A stretch of 64,000 bases of DNA from Flaveria trinervia (GCA_025506515.1 CM046442.1:111175991-111239990), one strand, 5' to 3'; counted from the first letter of the stretch, positions 31,216 to 42,104 are shown. The notes: generated by a model not told the origin, from the sequence alone. Made by a program: numbers and translations.

Positions 31216-33946
31216 GAACACCCTGCACATTCAATTTGAAAACATTAGTTCAAGTTAGGGACCCAAGCCTTCACTGGCTTGGGTTTCCCAAAGGTATCAC
31301 ACATCATAAAGGAAACCCATTGACCGTTCGAGGATGAGGGAAGTTCAGATGTTTTCTTGTTCTCATTATCAGACACTGAGGTTGATTTCTCCTTCCATAA
31401 GCTAGATTTGTGTAAGGCCTGTTTGTGATAAATAGATGCCTGGCTAATGGGTTGAACTTTAGGTTCACTGTCTCTTTTAGGTGGCGTCACTGAGTTCCTT
31501 TTAAAGAGAGCTAAGTTTTTGGTCAGGGAGTTCAACTTTCCTCCTCGGTGTTTGATAGTAAGGATAATGAGACACAATGCGTCCATACTCTCCACAACTG
31601 TAGCAAGCTCTATTTTTGACTTTACGATTTAACTACTTTTATGGAGATGCATGTGACACCCGGGTGACCTTACTTTGTTTGGGTTTTGACTCTGATTGTT
31701 TAGATGTTTTGTCTAATTTAACAAAGTTAATTGCTTTAACAGTTTTAACATCTTTTTCTTTTCTATTTTGTGGACTTAGACATGATGCACGTGATTGGTT
31801 AACATTACTGGTCTTTTTAGGTTCATATTTGACATTTGTTGAACCAGACTTTATACTAACCTTTTCAAATTCTTTGTCCAGATTAATGCAAGGAATTTTA
31901 CCTTTTGCCTTTGAAGTGGCCTCCTTTTGTTTAGAACCAGATTCATTTGATGAACTTTCGGAATCTAGATCACTTACAAGAGGATGAGACACTACATGAT
32001 CCTTGATTGGAGTATCATTAATTGGTTTACATTTTGTGTTCATCAAGATCTCATGTGGTGGTGGAAGCACTTTATACCCCAATCCCTCCCCGTTGTTTTT
32101 CTCTCTCTCACTAAGTTTTGGACTATGTGTGAAGAACTAGTCCAACTATGCAGTTTTTGTTTTAGGGAATTAACTTCTACTTCTAAAACTGCCTTATGTT
32201 CTTAGTGTCCTCTAAGAAGTTTAGATAGTACCTAATGTCATTAGCTTGGTTAAGGACTACAACTTCTGTTTCAGTGCATAGTATTAGGTCCTTTACTAAG
32301 TTATCATTATGATCTAATAACCTAGAAAATTTTAGATCAATGCTTTCCCTAAATTTATTACAATCAGAACAAGCATTATTAGTAAAAAGTTGGCCAGTAC
32401 TACTTACCTGAGTGGTTTCTGAAGAATCAACCATCAATGCAGAATCTGATGTTTCTGGAGCTGGTGATTCTGACGTTGTAGTAGTTTTTCCGTCTTGAGG
32501 CAGGTAGGTGACCACTAGTGCAGTTTCTTCTGATGTTGACATCGCAAGTTCGACTGCTATATCTCCTTCACTGGTAGAGTCATCATCGATATCCTCCACA
32601 CTAGCGATATTGGATTCTCCCGGTGAGACAAACTGAAAGCTCCAGTCATGTCCTTCATCATCATGAACAGTCAAGGCTTTGGGATCCTTGCTTGATGAAG
32701 TAGGACTGCTAGTGGGTTTCTCCTGACGATTGAAGCAGGAGAAAGGATTCCCATTTCCAGTCTTCTTTGGCTTCACACACTCTCTTTTGAAGTGCCCTTT
32801 CTCACCGCAGTTGAAGCAGGTTACCTTGGATTTATCAAAGCTAAAGGTAGTGTCCTAAGTAGGACTTGCTAATGCCCACATTATGTCCATCCTCTCCAGC
32901 TCTGTCTCATCCACCTGCTCATAGTTCTCATCTGCCAGGTGGCAGATCCCAATCTTTCAGCAATTAGTCCATCATAGGAGTGGACTACTGCAGCTAAGAG
33001 ATCCATGTGCTCTTTAGCTACCTCAACTGTCACATTGCCGAAGTTCTCGGTCTTCAACTTTGCTGCATTTGCTTCAGGTGCAATATATTGGGTACGAGAA
33101 GACCCTAACATTTCTGGCCCTAAAGTAGAGGCTGGTGAGGGACCAGACGAGCTTGATACAAAAGCTGTCTTAAGAGTTGCTCCAGATGTCTTGGCTTGAG
33201 GAGTCACGTTGTACAGCACTAGGTTCTGATCATGTGAAGACTTTTGAGCTCTGTACTTCATCCTCAGTTCTTATTCTCTTAGTTTCAGAATGAAGTCATT
33301 GATATCTAACTTCTTTAGCATACCATTCTGTCTAAGATTGGAGACAAATGACATCCATTTCATTTCTCTGGCAGCCCGTCTGCAAAATTGGACACTTTGT
33401 CCTCCATTGACATCGATACTCCATGAGTGTGCATCTCACTCGTCAAGTGGTAGAATCTATCGATCACATCATCTAGGCTTTCTTTTCCCATCGAGGAGAA
33501 GTTGTCAAACTCCTTTAAAGACTTCGCCTTTATAGCCTTCAATGATGCATTTCTGTCATACCTTTTCTCTAATGCATCCCATAGCTTCTTTGCTTGAGTA
33601 TATTCCGAGAATTGATGGAAAATTTCCTTCAGAATTGACTGTGTAAGCAAAGCATAAACCTTCTTTTCTACATTGTACTTCACCTTTTGTCCGTCAGTCA
33701 TCCCACCAAGTGTGAGTTTGACACCATCAGCTCCTACAGGCATGTTGTACCCCGTCTCTACAGACTCCCACAGATTGGGATCTACTCCATTTAAGTAGAT
33801 CTCGAAACATTGTTTCCATTGTGGATATTCACTAACATGATCAGCTTTGGGGGTTTGTTATGACTCCCCACCTCATTCTCCAGTAGCATTAAATTTTGTA
33901 TACGTGAGTCTCTCCCTACTGTAAAGGCTGAATATTGGTCTTCCAT
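31216..33946 (-). pseudogene. gag: Copia gag with long C-terminal extension (compound insert)
   Basis: The start at 33946 ('MEDQYSAFTVGRDSRIQNL') is the first ATG after the leader in this frame. The core 33360-33743 carries 'LLTQSILKEIFHQFSEYTQA', 'LWDALEKRYDRNASLK' and 'DDVIDRFYHLTSEMHTHGV'. The zinc knuckle CFNCGEKGHFKREC lies at about 32780-32825. It is followed by a Ser/Thr-rich acidic stretch and 'CSDCNKFRESIDLKFSRLLDHNDNLVKDLIL' coiled-coil-like sequence (32183-32400). A basic Lys/Ser-rich segment follows (31639-32000), and a half knuckle 'CYSCGEYGRI' at about 31585-31610. Long gag tails with coiled coils are typical of Sireviruses. Frames break near 33745, 33350, 33265, 32870, 32180 and 31620. 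Confidence 0.82.
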
Positions 33947-34423
33947 TGCTATTAACTTTAACTTTAAACCAACCTTTTGTATTAGTGCGAATGAAGTTAT
34001 GCGATTGGGCTATTCGGGCGATTGAACTAGGCGGATGGTTCAATCGTGTGACTGAAAAAATGCGGATGACTTATTCGGCCGAATGAACTAATGCGGATGA
34101 ACAATGCGAATAGTCTTCTCAGTAAGACGAATGCAAGTGCGACTGAGTCCAATCGTGCGTATGGGGAATGCGTATGACCTCAATCATGTGATTGAGTCAA
34201 TCGTGCAACTGAACCTGCTGAATTCGAAAATTTCTAGGTTTAAGGTTTTTGAACGCAAAAACATGAATTTTTGCTAACCCTAGTTACCGTATGCCGGAAA
34301 AGACTTAACATTATGATCAGGAGACGTCTAAAACCCGATTTGACATAAAAGATTGTGTTTTTGAGCATAAAAACACAATTTTTATATCAAAAAGATTGAA
34401 TCACACGTAAATCTAGAGCCAAA
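33947..34423 (-). other. Leader between primer-binding site and gag, with palindrome cluster
   Basis: A non-coding leader. Positions 33985-34215 hold about ten variants of the LTR palindrome, such as AATCGTGTGACTGA and CAATCATGTGATTGAG. The rest is AT-rich, with a repeated GAGCATAAAAACA-like stretch (34230-34380). Confidence 0.65.
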
Positions 34424-34435
34424 GCTTTGATACCA
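34424..34435 (-). promoter_or_regulatory. Primer-binding site (element 1)
   Basis: TGGTATCAAAGC on the minus strand, an 11 of 12 match to the initiator methionine tRNA complement, two bases inside the LTR end at 34438. Confidence 0.85.
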
Positions 34436-34437
34436 CT

Positions 34438-35166
34438 TGTTAGGGATCGTGTACTCGACGAATACAAACAGATTTACGCGTATACCGAATCAAATAGTGC
34501 GGAATCCTATTTGATTGTCGATCCAATCAGTGAGAACGTACGTAGAATCTATTAAAGATTGAATCTAAATGTTAAGAACGATTAGCAATCGATCTACTGC
34601 GGTCTTTGAAGTTGGAACAGGTTACTAGAGGTCTCTGGATGGCTAGGGTACGTCTAGGTATCAAGATATTCGAAGTGTCTTGTTTTTCCATGAATTAAGT
34701 GGTATTTATAGGTTAAGGTTTCTCAATCGTGCGACTGAACCATGCACGATTGAGTCATGCGGTTGATCCATTCGCACGACTGAGTGTTCAGTCACGCGAC
34801 TGAGTCAATCTTATGTTTCAATCATGCGACTGATCCACTCTCCTGGTTCATTCGCACGACTAGTTCATTAGCATGAAGTTGTTCATGCGTATGGTCCATT
34901 AGCATGGGTGAATCGCATGAGAGCTTCACATGATTAAGTTTGAATATGTTTCATAGTCATTAATTGATTTAGATAGTATTCAAACAACCACAACCTACAT
35001 AGTAAAGTCAATAAGTTTTATTACATATCAACCAATGAAATATTCAACATTAAGCACAACCACATATTGTATTTCATTAAGTACCCGTACAATTACAATT
35101 ACATAAGTGTAGGACAATACAAAGATATTACATTAAGATCAAAAACTAGGGACACATGTATCTACA
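34438..35166 (-). repeat. Family-S LTR, 5' LTR of element 1
   Basis: A 729-bp LTR; on the plus strand from TGTTAGGGATCG to GTATCTACA. It is far closer to 7063-7806 than to 14769-15506 along its whole length. TATA box at 34704-34710 (minus strand) with palindromes at about 34720-34865. It is followed by ATTAA and resumed gypsy RT. Confidence 0.9.
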
Positions 35167-35171
35167 ATTAA
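35167..35171. repeat. Target-site duplication, right copy (ATTAA)
   Basis: The partner of GTTAA at 7058-7062 with one substitution. Confidence 0.75.
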
Positions 35172-36175
35172 GAAAAATGATGGGACTTTCCGTATGTGTA
35201 TTGATTACCATGAACTAAACAAAGTGATGGTTAAGAACCGTTATCCTCTTCCCCGTATCGATGATCTGTTTGATCTACTTCAAGGGTCGAGTTTCTATTC
35301 CAAGATAGATTTGAGATCGGGATATCATCAACTGAGAGTCCGAGAAGAGGACATATCAAAGACAACATTCAGAACTCGTTATGGTCACTATGAGTTTCTG
35401 GTTATGCCTTTTGGGTTGACTAATGCACCGGCGGTGTTCATGGATCGCATGAACGGTGTGTGCAAACCTTACCTGGACAAGTTTGTCATCGTTTTTATCG
35501 ATGACATCTTAATATATTCAAAGAAAAAATGGGAGCATGAGGAACATCTTCGATTGATTTTGAAGTTACTTAAACAAGAGAAATTGTATGCCAAGTTTTC
35601 AAATTGTGACTTCTGGATTCGAGAAGTCCAATACTTAGGTCATGTGGTCAATGAGAGGGGTATAAAGGTTGACTCGGCAAAAATAAAAGCCATCAAGAAT
35701 TGGGCTTCGCCTAAGACTCCAACCAAAGTATGACAGTTTCTTGGGTTGGCTGGGTACTACCGACGGTTCATTGAAGGACTTTCAAAGACCGCTCAACCAC
35801 TTATAGCATTAACCCAAAAAGTCACAGTGTATAGTTGGGGTGACAAGCAGGAGTTAGCATTTCAGTTCCTAAAACAAAATCTTTGTACGACACCGATACT
35901 ATCCCTACCTGAGGGAACAGATAGTTTTGTAGTATATTATGATGAATCCATCCAAGGTTTTGGTTGTGTGCTAATGCAACGTGAGAAGGTCATCGCATAT
36001 GCTTCCTGTCAGCTAAAAGTTCTTGAGAAGATCTCGAGACATTGTGTCAACTACACGACACACGAATTAGAGTTAGGAGCCGTTCTGTTTGCACTCAAGA
36101 TATGGAGACATTACTTGTACGGTACCAAGTGCACCATTTATACGGATCACAAGAGTCTTCAAAAACTAGATATTC
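35172..36175 (+). pseudogene. pol: Gypsy reverse transcriptase and RNase H
   Basis: RT blocks are well kept: 'MCIDYHELNKVMVKNRYPLP', 'SKIDLRSGYHQLRV', 'FLVMPFGLTNAPAVF' and the catalytic 'VFIDDILIYSKK' (about 35488-35523). A TGA at 35731-35733 replaces a codon before 'FLGLAGYYRRFIEGLSK'. RNase H shows 'VVYYDESIQGFGCVLMQ' and 'LFALKIWRHYLYGTKCTIYT' with the 'TDHKSLQ' motif (36139-36162). The frame is otherwise continuous, so this is the best preserved RT in the first half of the window. It is joined to the piece at 7062 by sense. Confidence 0.9.
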
Positions 36176-36228
36176 TATCCATCCAGGTTCAGACAAGATC
36201 CATCCGGGTTCAGACAAGATCCATCTAG
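36174..36228 (+). repeat. Tandem duplication at an RNase H-integrase deletion
   Basis: A 24-bp unit containing GGTTCAGACAAGATCCATCC is present twice in tandem. It replaces the RNase H end and the integrase N-terminal part expected between 'HKSLQ' and 'HPGSDK'. Confidence 0.75.
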
Positions 36229-37438
36229 GATGAAGCCCATAATGGTGGCCGAACATGAAAGCTGATATCGCCACCTCTGTAGGCAGATGCTTAACCTGTT
36301 CTAAAGTTAAAGTGGAGTATCAAAAGCCATCTGACCTATTCAATAGCCGGAAATTCCTGTATGGAAGTGAGAGCAGATCTCAATGGATTTAATCACTAAG
36401 CTACCTCGAACTCCTAGCAGATGCGATACCATTTGTGTAATAGTAGATCACTTGTCAAAATCCACACACTTCCTAGCAATTAGAGAGACAGATAGAATGG
36501 AGAAGTTAACTCGTATCTATCTAAGGGAAATAGTATCTCGACACGGTGTTCCAATTTCCATAATCTCTAATCATGATGCTCGATTTATTTCTTATTTCTG
36601 GCAATCCTTACAACGATCGTTGGGAACATGGCTAGATATGAGCACCGCATATCATCCTCAAACCGATGGTCAGAGTGAGCGGACGATACAAACTTTAGAA
36701 GATACGTTACATGCTTTCGTAATTGATATTGGTAGTTATTGGGAAACCTATTTATCGTTTGTCGAGTTTTCTTACAATAACAACTATCACACATTGATCA
36801 AAGCTGCACAGTTTGAAGCATTATATAGACATAAGTGCCGATCACCTATTTGTTGGGTGGTAGTTGGTGAAAGTCAAGTTACCGATCCTGAACTTGTGTA
36901 TGAAACGACTGAGAAGATAGTGCAAATTCGTAATGTCATGGCAGCACCACGTGACCGAAAAAAGAGTTACGCAGAGCGTCTCAAACTACTAGAATTTCAA
37001 ATTGGCGATAAGGTATTTTTGAAAGTGTCACCTTGGAAAGGTGTAATTCACTTTGGGAAATATGGAAAGCTAAACCCATACTATGTTGGATCTTTTGAGA
37101 TTGTCAAAAGGGTTGGCCCAGTAGCCTATCAGTTGAACCTACCCGAAGAGCTTAGTGGAATACACAATGTGTTCCATTTTTCGAACCTGAGGAAATGCCT
37201 TACACACAAGACTCTTGTCGTTCCATTAGATGAGATACATGTGGATGAACAGCTGCATTTTATTGAGGAACCGGTGCAAGTTACAGACCGAGAGGTCAAA
37301 ACTCTCAAGCATAGCCGTATTCCTATCATCAAAGTTTGTTGGAACTCAAAGCGTGGACCAGAGTTGACCTGGGAACGCGAGGATCAAATGAAAAAGAAGT
37401 ATCCACAATTGTTCACAGATCAGGCATCTACTTATTAA
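36229..37438 (+). pseudogene. pol: Gypsy integrase with chromodomain-like C-terminus
   Basis: A zinc-binding remnant with 'WWPNMKADIATSVGRCLTCSK' in a shifted frame (36245-36310) is followed by the core, open from 36383 to 37438. The first acidic residue is in 'VIVDHLSKSTHFL'. The second, normally in an S-D-R-D context, reads S-N-H-D (about 36568-36580). The Glu is present in 'DGQSERTIQTLED'. The C-terminal 'IPIIKVCWNSKRGPELTWE' resembles the chromodomain of Tekay-type elements, which targets insertion to heterochromatin. Asp to Asn at the second catalytic position would disable strand transfer. Confidence 0.88.
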
Positions 37439-37907
37439 GGTATTCATCTTAAGATACCTTTCATTTAAAATTTCGAGTCAAAATTCCCTTCAACAAGGGG
37501 ATGATGTCACAACACTCGCTAAACCTTATATTTTTTTTCGTTCTTACGTTTCTTTGTTTGAGTGTATTTCGAAAGTTCCGGAAACCAAAGCCTACATCCT
37601 CTGTTTGTCGTTGTTAAAATCTAGTGTCCTTTGTTAATCTAGTGTTTTAATTTTTGGGATGAAAAATTTTTCAAAAAAAGGATGATGTGACACCTGGTAT
37701 TTGAGGTTACTTTCCAACTAGCAGCCACATTATTTCCCAAACATGCATGCATGCATTTAGTACTTTGCATTGCAACACGACATTCATGATTGAATATCCA
37801 TGAACCCTCACTTAAGATAATCCAAAGAATTTCTTGACTACACGAACCCATTCCAGAACGGTAGTGGTAAATAATAATAGTAATACATAAGTAATAGATT
37901 AAGATGA
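37439..37907 (+). repeat. Gypsy 3' untranslated region and start of 3' LTR
   Basis: Non-coding. TGTGACACCTGGTATTTGAG at 37686 is the probable LTR start, preceded by AAAAAAAGGATGATG as a possible primer tract. An alternative start is the similar GGGGATGATGTCACAACAC at 37497. A GCATGCATGCAT run lies at about 37744-37756. Confidence 0.5.
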
Positions 37908-37908
37908 A

Positions 37909-37960
<52 letters not shown>

Positions 37961-38025
37961 CATATATATGTTATATATACATATGTATATATATACATAT
38001 GTATATATGTGTATATATATATACA

Positions 38026-38059
<34 letters not shown>

Positions 38060-38067
38060 CATGTATG

Positions 38068-38131
<64 letters not shown>
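37908..38131. repeat. TA-rich microsatellite
   Basis: An impure (TA)n tract with CATATATA and GTATATAC interruptions. Open frames read from it (Tyr/Ile repeats) are artefacts. Confidence 0.97.
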
Positions 38132-38133
<2 letters not shown>

Positions 38134-38789
38134 AAGCATTTAGGAATGGTATTTTAAGATACCCTAAAATTAAGAACACATAATTTATTTAATACATAAG
38201 GTACATCATTTTTAGGGGTAAAATAGTAATTATACCATATATACGGATTACCCCCTTACAATTATTTACATAACAATCCTATACTTACTAACATTTACGT
38301 AAAAACTACTAAAATGTTAACAAATTTGAACTATTTAAGCGCAAAATATTATTTATAACAACATTTACATATTACCCTTTGTAATTAGTTACATAATAAT
38401 CTTACATTTACTAACAAGTAGATAACATTTTATATTATCTATCCAAAAATTAAAAAAAAACGTAAGTTGTTTAAGATTTCAGCTATATATTTTAGTTTAT
38501 CATGTTTAAAAACTTTTTAAAACTACAATTGTAACCTGCGATTTTTTTAAACATTTTACACTATTTTTATATTATTTTTTGTTAAACCAATTTGTATTTT
38601 GTGAGATACAATAAGTTAACATGTAAATATACAAGTAGTTATGCGAAATCCATATATTTGATGTTTGAAATTTTATATTAGAAAAAACATAATAGACTTT
38701 TTAAAAATACTACAAGAATAAATAAATATTAAAAACAATGGTCGAATGTAAAATGTCGTCCCTTACATTGCGTGTGCACCCTTCTAGTA
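38132..38789. other. AT-rich unique-looking DNA
   Basis: No gene seen. It is about three-quarters A+T with short runs of A or T. It ends in CATTGCGTGTGCACCCTTCT followed by AGT, which could be a decayed Helitron 3' terminus (weak). Confidence 0.4.
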
Positions 38790-38877
38790 TACATATATAC
38801 ATATGTGCATATATATAATATATATACATATATATAATATCACATATATACATATATATACATACATATAGATACAT

Positions 38878-38921
<44 letters not shown>
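38790..38921. repeat. Second TA/TACA microsatellite
   Basis: TACATATATA and TATATATA runs, impure. Confidence 0.95.
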
Positions 38922-38923
<2 letters not shown>

Positions 38924-38954
38924 GAGTAGTTGGTTCTATAAGAACCCATACTAA

Positions 38955-39710
38955 TTGTAAGAACTCATTAACTCTTTGTAAGCCATTGATTATATTTACA
39001 AACCATAAGATGATGACAGTGTTCATGTGTTCCTTTTCAATAGAGAAGGACATTTTTGACATTTCACTCATATGACAAAAGTCAGCTTTTAATTTGGTGT
39101 TGACAACTGTCATCACCTATTTTCAAAAGATTCTATCTATTTATTTTAAAAAGTTTATCCCCTTTATTTTTAAAACTTATATAACTTTTTTATACATTTT
39201 TATTTTTTATAAAAATTACACCATTAAACTCGTCTTGTTTTTCTCTTTAAATCCAATATAGTTTCGAAAAATTTTAAAATGTATTCTCAACCGTTACTTA
39301 TTACATTACTATAACGTGTAGACAAAACTGTATTTACACTATTGTAACATAATTAAACTATAAATAGAAAAAACTACACCACTATGAGAACTCTTAAACT
39401 TTTTATATACCATTGATCAAATATTCAAAGGCCAAGATTTCTCTACTTTTTTCTTTGTTTATTTTGATAGAAAAAGATATAAGGGTCATTTAACCCACCA
39501 CTAAAATTCAGATTTACTAGAATTTTAACATGTGTCCTACCTATTGCACTTATATTTATCTTTTTTTTAAATGTGTACCCCTTTTATTTTGAAAACGTCT
39601 ATAACTTTTTTATACATTATTAGTTTTTCTATTTAAATTACACCATTAAACCTATTTTCTTTTTCTTTAATTCCAATATAGTTTCGAAAAATTTGAAAAC
39701 TTTTACAGAA
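38955..39710. repeat. Diverged tandem duplication, about 330 bp, spacing about 420 bp
   Basis: Two copies (about 38960-39290 and 39380-39710) share the order: AAGAACTC-TTAA-CTTT-GTA, CCATTGAT, CCCCTTTTATTTT-AAAA, ATAACTTTTTTATACATT, AAATTACACCATTAAAC and CCAATATAGTTTCGAAAAAT. They are direct repeats. No transposon ends or coding potential are recognised. Confidence 0.7.
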
Positions 39711-41243
39711 AAAATACTTACAGTAAATTACATCATTTTGTAATTACTTACAATGCATTACGTCAAAATACATATATATAGTCCAACAAAAAATGAACCT
39801 CATAAAATGGATTCAAATCTATTTTCAAATTCAAATCAAAACTCTAAATAAATTTTGGTTGAATGTATCATTGTTACCATCCTATTCATATGAAAAACAC
39901 ATTGCAACCTAAAGTAATATCAAAGTTTCAGGATTACAATAAAAAACATAGTGTTACAATAAAGTAACAAGGCAAAAAACATAGAATCAAACATAAAAAC
40001 ATACTTAAATCTATAAAAAATAAAAAAAATAGATTGTTATATTAAAGTTCATATTATTACAACATATTGTAATTACTTACAGTAAATTACATAATCTTTA
40101 TTTGAACATTAATTATAATATTTACAACGAATTACATAAAATTTTAATTACTTATAGTGAATTATATCGAAGAAACATAGATAAAAATCAACAAAAGAAT
40201 CAAGACTTGATGTATCATCGTTACCATCTCACTAACCAACACAAGTGCAAGCACACCATCACTAGATTAGCAATTGGTTATCTTTTATTATCATTATCAA
40301 TAAATAATACAAATGCTTTCAAACAATGAACAACTATTCGTTGGGTGTAATAACCTTGCAACTATCTTTAATTCTGTTACACTATTGCAAAAAAAAGTTC
40401 CACTCGTACGTAGTTACATCTTATTACAATGCTATACTGCATGTAGCAACCTGTAACAAAAGCATCAATTATAATTTTACACTACTGTAACTTAAAACAT
40501 GTAAATTACACAGCTATAAAAACAAAAGAATAGAATTACCTCACTGCAAAAACAAAGAGTATAATTTTACAATACAATATATCTGATTCATGGCATTACA
40601 GTAACAAGTTATTATATTAAATTATTGTATTGCACTACTGTAATCTAAAGCATGTTGTAAAGAAATACATATAATAAATTGCATCATATTATAACTACAT
40701 TACAATACTAAACCATGTAACTAGATTACGTAAAGAAATAGTCATCATATTGTAACTCTTTACAATGTTTTACTTCGAAAACATATATAAAGAAAAACAA
40801 CCATAAAGTCTAATAATCTTGCAAACGACATTATTAACAAATATAATCTTGCACTACTATATGAAACTTTTGAACGCAATATTACACCACTATAACTAAC
40901 AAAACATCCACGCTATGACAACCTAACAACAAAACAATATTACATCATGTTATACTAAAGTAATCTTTAGCAAAGTTGTAATAAAAACATGTAGTTACAG
41001 TGTAAATACATGATATTACACCACTCCAACTAAAAATAGCAGAATCATTACAACAACCAAACGACATTACATCAATTTAAACCAATATAAACTACTGTAA
41101 ACAATATTAACCAATGTAAAACGATCTGTAAACACAGATGAATCATTAACCAATGTAAATCAAATGTTTTCTAAATGTAAATTAGACGATATTATTGAAG
41201 AAGTGATCTGCCCAAGACACATATTAAATTGATGTGGCTAGTG
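39711..41243. repeat. AT-rich field of ATTACA/TGTAAT motifs
   Basis: No gene seen. Short motifs of the type TTACA, ATTACATC, GTAATTACTTACA and CACTACTGTAA recur dozens of times in both orientations. The region looks like decayed dispersed-repeat DNA. Its right end abuts the LTR start at 41244. Confidence 0.55.
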
Positions 41244-42103
41244 TGATATGATCCAAGTCGGGTCATACCCAATAACAAGCCAAACAAACACCAATAAATA
41301 TTTGTCCGTCGATGTGATCATACGAATAAATATTAGCACCAATTAGAAACCGGGTTTTCTAAAAATATTGCTTTTGTAAATGAACATGATTATATAGATA
41401 ATTTGTTCATGAGAAATATTTGTTTCATTATTTAAATTAGTTAAACAATGACAAATAATAATGTGTTATTGTATAAAATTAAAAAGGGGTTAATATATAA
41501 TAAAACATAAGGTTGAAAGTGTACTTATATAAAAAAAATGAGAGGGAAACTCCCCTTTTGGGAGTAATTTCGGCCGCCCCTAAGGGGCTTTGGAACTCTC
41601 CCTTTTCTTGTTGTTCCAAGCAACCAAGGCATAACACTCTTCCAAGAAAACACACTTTTCTCACACACACACAAGCAATGAAATCTCTCATCTCTCTCTC
41701 TAGAACTCGGTTTTTAGGGCTGCAAACAAGCTCATTTTCAGCCTTCAAGCAGGGATTCTTGGCTGGAAATCGACTTGGAAGAGAGGTTCTTTTAGGTGGT
41801 ACAACACAACCTAGCAAGTGGGTGTTTGGAGGAGCTTGGGGTATTACTTCTTGAGGATTGCTATTTGGAGTCTTGCCTTCAAGAACATCATCCTTCTCAT
41901 CTCAAAGAAAGCTTTGAAATGTAGTTTTCATTATCTTTCATTGCTTGTTTTGTTAGTTACTTGTTCATGCAAATAGATCCATCTAAAAGGGTTTTATCAA
42001 CATAAAATGTTTATATAAACTTCTAACAAGATGTTAAAATGATTATCCGCTGCGTTTTATGTTAAAGGGTTAAACAACTTTGATAAACTTGTTAAAATCC
42101 CCA
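41244..42103 (+). repeat. 5' LTR of Angela-like element
   Basis: An 860-bp LTR from TGATATGATCCAAGTCGGGT to AAAATCCCCA, placed by the primer-binding site directly after it. A TATATAA box at 41526-41532 is followed by a GC-richer stretch around TTCGGCCGCCCCTAAGGGGC (41568-41587). Confidence 0.75.
41526..41532 (+). promoter_or_regulatory. TATA box of Angela-like LTR
   Basis: TATATAA about 580 bp upstream of the LTR end, in the position expected for U3/R. Confidence 0.5.
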
Positions 42104-42104
42104 A

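Larger units (their letters stand above)
7063..35166 (-). mobile_element. 28.1-kb compound family-S Sirevirus insert (elements 1 and 2)
   Basis: Minus-strand compound structure inserted in the gypsy RT gene. In element orientation it reads: LTR (34438-35166), primer-binding site, leader, gag-pol, spacer, aORF split by element N, LTR (14769-15506), partial pol (RT end and RNase H), spacer, aORF, LTR (7063-7806). The outer LTRs resemble each other closely (over 90 percent by eye) while the middle LTR is clearly more divergent. Element 1 therefore owns the outer LTRs and the 7063-14768 body. Element 2 owns the middle LTR and an adjoining stretch of unknown length. Coding regions are all disrupted. 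Confidence 0.8.
35172..38131 (+). mobile_element. Ty3/gypsy (Tekay/Del-like) element, 3' half
   Basis: The continuation of the element from 7062: RT, RNase H, integrase with chromodomain-like tail, then 3' untranslated sequence. An LTR start TGTGACACCTGG lies at 37686. The LTR is lost into a TA microsatellite after 37907, and no matching end (AGGTGTTACA) is found downstream. The right boundary is therefore uncertain. Confidence 0.75.

Noticed and set aside
7063..35166. Tandem duplication of one element by unequal LTR crossover
   Set aside because: That would give a middle LTR like the outer ones and complete bodies. The middle LTR is from another subfamily, and the left pol is cut at the LTR.
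37639..38179. Long Tyr/Ile repeat reading frames on both strands
   Set aside because: They are translations of a TA microsatellite with no start context, domain or codon structure.
41479..41854. Two overlapping frames of about 113 codons on opposite strands
   Set aside because: They lie within the Angela-like LTR and leader, with no domain; the TATA box and LTR layout explain the region.
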